Assembly: GCA_023375785.1 (NCBI GenBank)
Contig: SZWC01004841.1
Location: forward strand, 1 to 64,000
Direction: 5' to 3'
Source: Penium margaritaceum
Lineage: Eukaryota; Streptophyta; Zygnematophyceae; Desmidiales; Peniaceae
Length of the DNA stretch: 64,000 bases
The position numbers and the translations under genes were made by a program. The stretch's first letter is position 1, and each line of letters begins with the position of its first letter. Shown one piece after another: positions 57,574-64,000 of the stretch. Under the pieces are notes generated by a model. It ran no database searches, was not told the DNA's origin, and saw only the letters and a list, made by a program, of their open reading frames with translations.

Positions 57574-57810
57574 AGCTTTTTTTAATGAGTTTTTCATATG
57601 GTTGCTACAAAAAAACTAGTTCATGGACTCGGTACGAAATGTGCACTTTGCTTGAAATCAGGTGCCCCCCCCCCTCCCACCCCCACATCGATGTGCCTTA
57701 TCCTAGCTACAACGTTGTATTGTTGTCCACAATGCTGTACTGTTGTCCAAAGTACTAAGGTCAAAATTGGTACGTGCGTGCATGTGTGCATGCGCACGCA
57801 CGTGTATGTG

Positions 57811-57814
<4 letters not shown>

Positions 57815-57900
<86 letters not shown>

Positions 57901-58233
57901 TGTGTGGGTGTGTGTGGGTGTGTGTGGGTGTGTGTGGGTGTGTGTGGGTGTGTGTGGGTGTGTGTGGGTGTGTGTGGGTGTGTGTGGGTGTGTGTGGGTG
58001 TGTGTGGGTGTGTGTGGGTGTGTGTGGGTGTGTGTGGGTGTGTGTGGGTGTGTGTGGGTGTGTGTGGGTGTGTGTGGGTGTGTGTGGGTGTGTGTGGGTG
58101 TGTGTGGGTGTGTGTGGGTGTGTGTGGGTGTGTGTGGGTGTGTGTGGGTGTGTGTGGGTGTGTGTGGGTGTGTGTGGGTGTGTGTGGGTGTGTGTGGGTG
58201 TGTGTGGGTGTGTGTTGTGTGTGTGTGTATGAG

Positions 58234-58294
<61 letters not shown>
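57815..58294. repeat. Compound satellite: (TG)n, 32 perfect TGTGTGGGTG decamers, (GA)n
   Basis: A (TG)n tract fills about 57,815-57,890. The decamer TGTGTGGGTG then repeats 32 times without a change from 57,891 to 58,210. After a short TG and AGATA junction, a (GA)n tract fills about 58,238-58,294. All open frames across it are repeat artefacts. Confidence 0.97.
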
Positions 58295-58299
<5 letters not shown>

Positions 58300-58816
58300 A
58301 CTGCTCCCCTCAAACCACGGCACACTGATGTTCATCGGCACATCATTGTGATAGTCATTGGTCATCCCAGAATGGGTGTGAGAGTGTCCCTGAAGCTTGC
58401 ACTTCACTTGTATCTATGCAGGCATTAACAGGCATTACTTTTCAAATCATGATGCAGTTACAATGAGGGCACATCTAGAACATTCAACATACATGGTGAT
58501 TGCATGGATGGAAAAACTGAGGCTCCTAAATTCTGAAAATGTTAAAGAAGTACAAAATCATTATCCCTTATGCTGCATGGAGCTAGATCAGTGTGCCACA
58601 AATTCAAGGAGCAAAGATGATCCTGCAGAGTTTCACTGTTGCAAGCTATAAACTCCGTGGTATGTGAATATGTCCATGTGTTTACCATGCACCTTGCTCA
58701 ACAATGAAATGTAATGCATTTCAGATACAGTGAAAAAGAAATAGAAGCATTTCAGGATGTAACATTGTTTCACTGTATCATACAGAGTTTTCCCTGAGAC
58801 AACACGCACTAGTGCC
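58295..58816. other. Unassigned sequence
   Basis: No gene or element is recognised. The 84-residue plus-strand frame at 58,397-58,651 has no recognisable domain. Confidence 0.45.
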
Positions 58817-61475
58817 CTACTTACTCCTCGGCCCAGTGACGTATCAATTTCAAAGATGCTTGCTGCCCTTGTTTACAGTGGCAACAGCCTTGGTAGAGGA
58901 TATGGTGTTTTATTTTTTTTGCACTAGAAGGACCCTTGCCAGCTACAGGGCCCTTGCCACCTGTAGGGCCCTTGCCACCTGCAGGGCCCTTGCCACCAGC
59001 AGCGTCCTTACCACTAGCAGTGCCCTTGCCACCTGCAGCACCCTCACCACTTGCAGTGCTTCTGCTACCTGCAGCGCCCTTGCCATCTGCTGCTTTGCGG
59101 CTACTGGCATTTGCTCCACCATCATCACATGTGCCTGCAGGAACAAGAGGAGTATTCCCCGCAGAAGCCGCACCATATCCAAAGGGATTATCATCCTCCC
59201 CATCAGCAGCAGGTGCAGCATCACCAACAGCATCATTAGTGCAACCATCACCCTCCACATTGCCACCCGCATCCCCAGCAGCATCTCCAGCAGCATCTAG
59301 CATCGGCATCAGCATCAGCAGCATTGCCAAATTTTCCACCAGCTTTTCCTGCAGCATCACCAGCATTGGCAGCAGCCTGGTTAGCAGAGTTGCCAGAAGA
59401 AGGTGGACCACCTCTTCCTCCACCATGGCACGTGTGCACACTGGACGTGCATGCGATGATGCATCCTCAGCCAGCCCAGTGTTGCGTGGCACCTGCACTT
59501 TTTGGTGCACGTCTCCTCCAGCTCCCTCCTCATTTCCTCCCCTTTCAGGTATAACTCCTCTTCTTCTTCCATCTCATCATCATCACTTTCGGACTCTCCA
59601 CCTGCTTCCTCCTCTTTCTCCACTTTGTTATCTAGAACCAGCTCTATGTCTTCCTGACTCTTGGAGTCCTCAGCCTGCAGCCAGTTCATTTCACGTCTGC
59701 ATTGTGCCTTCGTGTGCTTGTAGTGCTAGAAGAGACACAGATTGCAACTTACCAACATCTCCAATGTGCTTAAACGGAGGCAATTGTGGGGTGCGGTATG
59801 GATCAGCTGGTGCGTGGAGAAGGACCTCTCATAGCCCAAGGAGGCACATGGCTGTGACAACAGTTTGATGGAGAGCTCACGGAGGTTTGGCAGCTGAACG
59901 AGATGGAAGAAGGACCACTTGTATGGCTGCAACTCGTTTCTCATCACCCAGCTAACTGCTGCCCTTGCTTTGTTATTGAGACATCAGGTAGTCGCATGGA
60001 CAACATCCACTGTGACTGCAAATTAGACTGCTTTGCTGTAGCAAGGAGGGCCCCCACGACCTGTGCCTAACCTGCAACCATGCTGAAATCACCCCCCAAG
60101 TCATTCCCAAAGTGGGTGGGATGCAGACGTCATGTGGCTGTGTACGAGGGGCATGCCATGTCTTTGGTCCATCCTGCCTTGAGCCAGGCCACCAATAGCT
60201 TGACATGATGTGCTGCAAAAAATGCTGTCTTGCAGCTTCTGGATTTGTTTGGGGCCTTCAGAGCTGCCATGCAATCAAGGAGTCCGTTGTAGAACTTACC
60301 AGCAGCGCCACCCCGGGATACTGCAATGCGGAGCTCATCAGAAAGAAATTTGAAGAGGTCTCAGAGCTGGAAATTTTACACCCAGAAAACCCTGCGGCAG
60401 ATGATGGTCCACAACGCCTTCTTCCGGTGCTTGGATGACCTGCCTTGCCACCTGCCCATATTGGATGACCTTCCATGTCTCCCAGTTCACCAGATTCAGG
60501 AGGAAAGGACGCATGTTGAGCATGCACAGCATGATGATGTGTACTGTAGAAAAGAGAGTATCACAGTGCGGCAGAAGAACGCGCATCCCAGTCTGCTGCC
60601 TCAGCCATGCAAAGGGCATGTCATTGTTTGAAAAGAAGTTTACCATGACCACCACCCTTGAATGTACCCCAGCTGTACACTCACTCTTGCAAAATTCCTT
60701 TGTGACAAGGTCCATGTTGTGGGCACAGCAGCCCTGCAACATGATGCCCGGATACTTCATCTTCAAGTTCTTGAAACATGCTTGTTGACTGCAATGTTGT
60801 CACAGACAATGGACATGACATACTTTGCACCCACCGCAACAGTGGAATCCTCTATAACTACCAGTTATATGATCTGCATTGCAAACAATGCCACTAGCAT
60901 CCTTGGAGAAGACTTGGTAGGCCCCCTTAGCGTCAACAGCCATTGCATTGTAAACTGTCGCTGCTGCACATATGCCCACTCATCCACTACAAGGGAGACC
61001 TCGTAGATGGGCCAATCCAGCTTCAGTGACTTTTCCAGCTGCTCTAATTTTATGTAAAGCTTTGGCAGCAGCTCGTACACCACCCTACAATGGCTAGGCA
61101 GGCGGAAATTCTTCAATATGATTTCACAAGTCCTGAATACTTCCAGAAGCTAGGGCTCCTTGCAGAATGAGTTCGGGAGCTCTGCACTTGCCATGAGATT
61201 GGTGATTGCCATCTGGCGTGCATTGCTGGCTCGCTGTGTTGACGTACCATACATGATGTTGCAAACACGTCATGAAATGGAGAATCTGGCCCTCCTGGAA
61301 AATGGCGTGGGGGACACGCCATCTGCTGGGAGGCACTCTCGATGGGAGCCACCAACAACAATTTGCCGGATGTGGCAGTTTTGGTGGCGTACATGGCACA
61401 ACGACCGCAACCACGACGGAAGGGACCAAAATTGTAGACCGTTTATCAAAACAGACTGATGGCTAGAGGCTCTTT
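58817..61475 (-). pseudogene. Decayed hAT transposase of the DUF659 type with an unusual C-terminal tail
   Basis: Parts read in order on the minus strand: an N-terminal stretch about 61,120-61,475 (RQMAITNLMASAELPNSF), then DUF659-like text about 60,990-61,110 (RLPSHCRVVYELLPKLY, LDWPIYEVSLVVDEWAYVQQ) where the family has DGW, the conserved KYPGIMLQGCCAHNMDLV near 60,730, and the hATC block about 59,740-59,900 (LPNLRELSIKLLSQPCASLG, YERSFSTHQLIH). Several stops and frame changes separate these, so it is inactive. Recognised stops include TAG near 59,730 and 61,155. Beyond hATC the frame continues as an acidic segment (59,540-59,640), then Gly/Ala/Asp-rich sequence and a GGKGP repeat. Terminal repeats were not found. 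Confidence 0.75.
58930..59085 (-). repeat. 15-bp tandem repeat encoding GGKGP-type pentapeptides
   Basis: Units close to CCCTTGCCACCTGCA repeat about ten times with variation. On the minus strand they read AGGKGP, AGGKGPTGGKGPVAGKGP and similar. They form the end of the hAT-linked tail and stay open in the frame over the whole tract. Confidence 0.8.
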
Positions 61476-61569
61476 GCACTAGGATATAGGTGCAAGTAGT
61501 GCATTAAGCACTAGTACAACTAGCCTACCATAGCACGCTAGGAGGAAGGCAAGGGCTACCTTGTCAGAA

Positions 61570-62570
61570 ACTGTAGAGACAGGCAGAGGCTTTGTAGGCT
61601 CTAGCGCAGGCTTTGGAGGCACAGGCGCAGGCTTTGGGAGCACAGGTACAGGATTTGTATGTGTAGGGGAAGGCACAGGCTTTGTAAGCACAGGTGCATG
61701 CTTTGTAGGTGCAGGTGCACACTCTGGAGAAGCAGGCGCAGGTTTTGTAGGCGCAGGCGCACGCTTTGTAGGCACAGGCACAGGCTTTGTAGGTGCAGGC
61801 CAAGGCTTTGTAGGCGCAGGTGCGGGCTTTGTAGGCACAAGTGCAGGCTTTTTTTATACAGGTGCAGGCTTTGTAGATGCAAGCACAGGCCTTGAAGGTG
61901 CAGGCAAAGGCGTTGTAGGCATAGGGGCAGATGCAGGCTTTGTAGGCATAGGCACAGGCTTCATAGGCACAAGCGTAGGCTTTGTAGGCACAGCCGCAGG
62001 AATTGTAGGTGCAGGTGCAGGATTTTTTGGCACAGGGTCAGGCTTCGTAGTCGCAGGCGCAGGCATTGTAGGCGCAGATGCAGGCTTTGTAGGCACAGGT
62101 GCAGGCTTTGTAGGCACAGGTGCAGGCTTTGTAGGCACAGGTGCAGGCTTTGTAGGCACAGGTGCAGGCTTTGTAGGCACAGGTGCAGGCTTTGTAGGCA
62201 CAGGTGCAGGCTTTGTAGGCACAGGTGCAGGCTTTGTAGGCACAGGTGCAGGCTTTGTAGGCACAGGTGCAGGCTTTGTAGGCACAGGTGCAGGCTTTGT
62301 AGGAGCAGGTGTAGGATTTTCAGGCACAGGCTTCTTAGGGATATGGGGAGGCTTTGTAGGTGCAGGATGAGGACTTGTAGGTGCAGGCGCAGGTTTTGTT
62401 GGCACAGATGCAGGCTTTGTACATGCAGGCGCATGCTTTAAGGTTTGAATGCCATCTTTGTAGGCGCAGGCACAGGCTTTGTTGGTGCGGGCACAGGCTT
62501 TATAGGCACAGGCACACCGTTTCTGCACACATGTGAATGCATTGTAGGCACAAGCACACCCTTCCTAGGT
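61570..62570. repeat. 21-bp minisatellite, open on both strands
   Basis: Units based on GCAGGCTTTGTAGGCACAGG plus one base repeat for about 1 kb. About ten central units (62,080-62,300) are identical; the flanks are diverged. Because 21 is a multiple of three, frames persist: the plus strand reads TGAGFVG and the minus strand TKPAPVP heptapeptides. The minus-strand frame runs from about 62,528 to 61,479 with one TAA near 61,854, giving about 350 Pro/Lys/Thr-rich codons like an extensin-type wall protein in composition. No signal peptide, start context or exon structure supports a real gene. Confidence 0.9.
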
Positions 62571-62589
62571 GCAGGTGCATCCACGGTGA

Positions 62590-62700
62590 CTTTGCTCTCC
62601 ACTCTCACAGTAATCCACTACCGTTGTCTTGGAGGAGAACAACACTCATTGCTCAATTGGACACGCAGGTGCACATGATGTGGTCCACCGTGTGATCTTC
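62590..62700 (-). mobile_element. Possible gypsy RNase H scrap
   Basis: The minus strand reads AMSVVLLQDNGSG, close to the gypsy RNase H stretch AVGAVLLQDxG. The plus strand shares CCGTTGTCTTGGAGGAGAA-type text with Gypsy-D near 46,970. It is very short. Confidence 0.4.
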
Positions 62701-63558
62701 CAGTCAAAAAGCTGGCATTAAGGGCAGAGCATTTCTCACAGATTCTAATTCTTCTTGTTAATGGTCTCCCCAACTCCATGTGGTGGTTTCACAAGTGTGA
62801 CTGGAGAGAGGCACTGACAATCTGGAGAATCCTGTAGGAATTGACAGTAGCAGTCACATATGTTGGCTCTGGTGGGTATGGAATCACCCTCACGAATTCA
62901 TAGCTATCTAAGTTAGATGCAACCGCTATTTTATGAACCGTAGGAATGACAGTGGTGAAGGATGTGGAGGGCAAGGATCACTGTCAAGACTGGGTACAGA
63001 TTGAGCCCCGAATGACTTTGGAAGTCAAAGTATGTTTTAGGATTAGTTTCAGTACGGTTACAAAAGAGCCATACAACCTGTCATCCATGTTTCCCTGAAA
63101 ATCTACGCACACACAAATCGGAGCAGTATGGCCCCTGCTACAGGCGTCAAAGTAACTAATGGAGCAGCCACCCACCACGCGCTGACCGTTAGGCAAGGGG
63201 AGGCGCATTAATGAAGATATCTCGAATCCTTCCCTGGCCGATGAATTAAGCAAGGTTCATCCTGCATTAGGAGACCTTCTTGGCTCCTTCCTTTTTTCCT
63301 TGGGTGCCTTTGTATCCTTGTGTAGTCGAACGTGAACCACTGGCAGTGAATTACCGGCCACTGCCGGGGGATACCAGATTACGCTCCTCTAACACCTGAA
63401 ATTTGTGTGAGGCTATATTTCTGCTAACTTCAGAAAATCAAGAAATTCAAAGCTCTATCTTGCAAAGGGAATTCCAGGAAATCAAAATCCACAATCAGGT
63501 CATGCATCCCAGTTCTCTACAGCTATCAGTGAATAAATCTGATTCATGGTACTCATGG
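62701..63558. other. Unassigned; may contain the LTR of Copia-F
   Basis: The 3' LTR of Copia-F must run leftward from 63,576, but its left end cannot be placed. No gene is recognised; short minus-strand frames at 62,789-62,974 and 62,984-63,253 have no known domain. Confidence 0.4.
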
Positions 63559-63575
63559 CAAGGGGGACAACCAAC

Positions 63576-64000
63576 AATCTCCCCCTTGCACCGCTGGTGT
63601 GATGCCGCTTCCTTGGAGTTCATGGCATCTCATGCTGCATCATACAGATCAAGCTCCATGCAGCTTGTGTCATCCCTGCCCTTGGGTTGCACCTTATTCA
63701 TGGCAATGGAAAGCATGTGCTTTGTGCCGCAGTGCATGATTACCACTTCTCCCCTGGCCACCAAGTCTTTCACGTAATGGTGATGGATATTGATGTCCTT
63801 GGTCCTCCTGTGCAGCACCGGGTTCTGCGTCAGACTGATTGCACTCATGTCTTCGACGTTCATCACTGCTGGCCTCTTCTACAGCATCCCAATCTCCTTT
63901 AGCAGTCACTGCAACCACACCTCCTCCTTTGCTGCTTCTGCCAGTACGATTTAAGTAGCCTTGGTGCTAGAAAATGCCTTGCAATCCTATTTCTTGCTCA
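63576..64000 (-). mobile_element. Copia-F: 3' end of a copia element related to Copia-E, cut by the window edge
   Basis: The minus strand at 63,630-63,866 reads RNase H text closely parallel to Copia-E (MSAISLTQNPVLHRRTKDIN, VIMHCGTKHMLSIAMNKVQP). A purine tract AAGGGGGAGAT at 63,577-63,587 is followed by TGTTGG, the LTR start, at 63,576. The rest of the element lies right of the window. It appears broken; age cannot be judged from one end. Confidence 0.85.

Noticed and set aside
57598-58407. Frames of 150-234 codons on both strands (CVCV, HTPTHT)
   Set aside because: Pure products of the TG, TGTGTGGGTG and GA repeats.
1-64000. CRISPR-like or prokaryotic defence system
   Set aside because: The tandem arrays have no spacer-repeat alternation, and no bacterial gene organisation is present; all coding evidence is eukaryotic mobile-element or host type.

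Overview
The window is nuclear DNA from a repeat-rich eukaryotic genome. A green-lineage host (streptophyte alga or land plant) fits best: the mobile elements are Ty1/copia, chromodomain-bearing Ty3/gypsy and hAT elements, and there are short TTTAGGG-type motifs at 31,548-31,571. No species can be named from the sequence. No rRNA, organelle gene, CRISPR array or bacterial operon is visible. Most of the window is old, broken mobile-element sequence. Only one stretch looks like a conventional host protein gene.

Layout, left to right. 1-414 is part of a copia LTR. 415-3,430 holds small hairpins, a short tandem repeat and a decayed glutamine-rich frame on the minus strand. 3,436-6,340 is the pol region of an old copia element (Copia-A). 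7,535-7,640 is a gypsy integrase scrap. 7,862-8,488 is a small non-autonomous hAT element. 9,927-14,741 (minus) is a host gene for a predicted secreted, alanine-rich protein, split inside its signal-peptide region by a 4.2-kb hAT transposon (10,516-14,707) with 12-bp terminal inverted repeats and a perfect 8-bp target duplication. 16,024-26,445 is Gypsy-A, whose 5' LTR is itself split by a complete-length copia element (Copia-D, 16,395-23,135). 26,445-34,834 is Gypsy-B. 34,835-40,906 is Gypsy-C, with both LTRs and a perfect 5-bp target duplication. 40,907-44,757 is AT-rich with hairpins, 30-bp tandem repeats and a gapped microsatellite. 44,758-50,490 (minus) is Gypsy-D. 50,491-52,200 (minus) is a short remnant, Gypsy-E. 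52,491-57,573 (minus) is Copia-E, with a tRNA-like segment in its 3' LTR. 57,815-58,294 is a compound microsatellite. 58,817-61,475 (minus) is a decayed hAT of the DUF659 type. 61,570-62,570 is a 21-bp minisatellite open on both strands. 63,576-64,000 (minus) is the 3' end of another copia element that runs off the window.

How it fits together. The elements give a relative history: Gypsy-A, then Copia-D inside its LTR, and a host gene hit by an hAT whose ends match those of the small element 2 kb away. Both can therefore be assigned to one hAT family. No gene set in the window forms a pathway. All identifications come from reading motifs and repeats by eye. Boundaries given as 'about' are estimates, and divergence figures are rough counts by eye.
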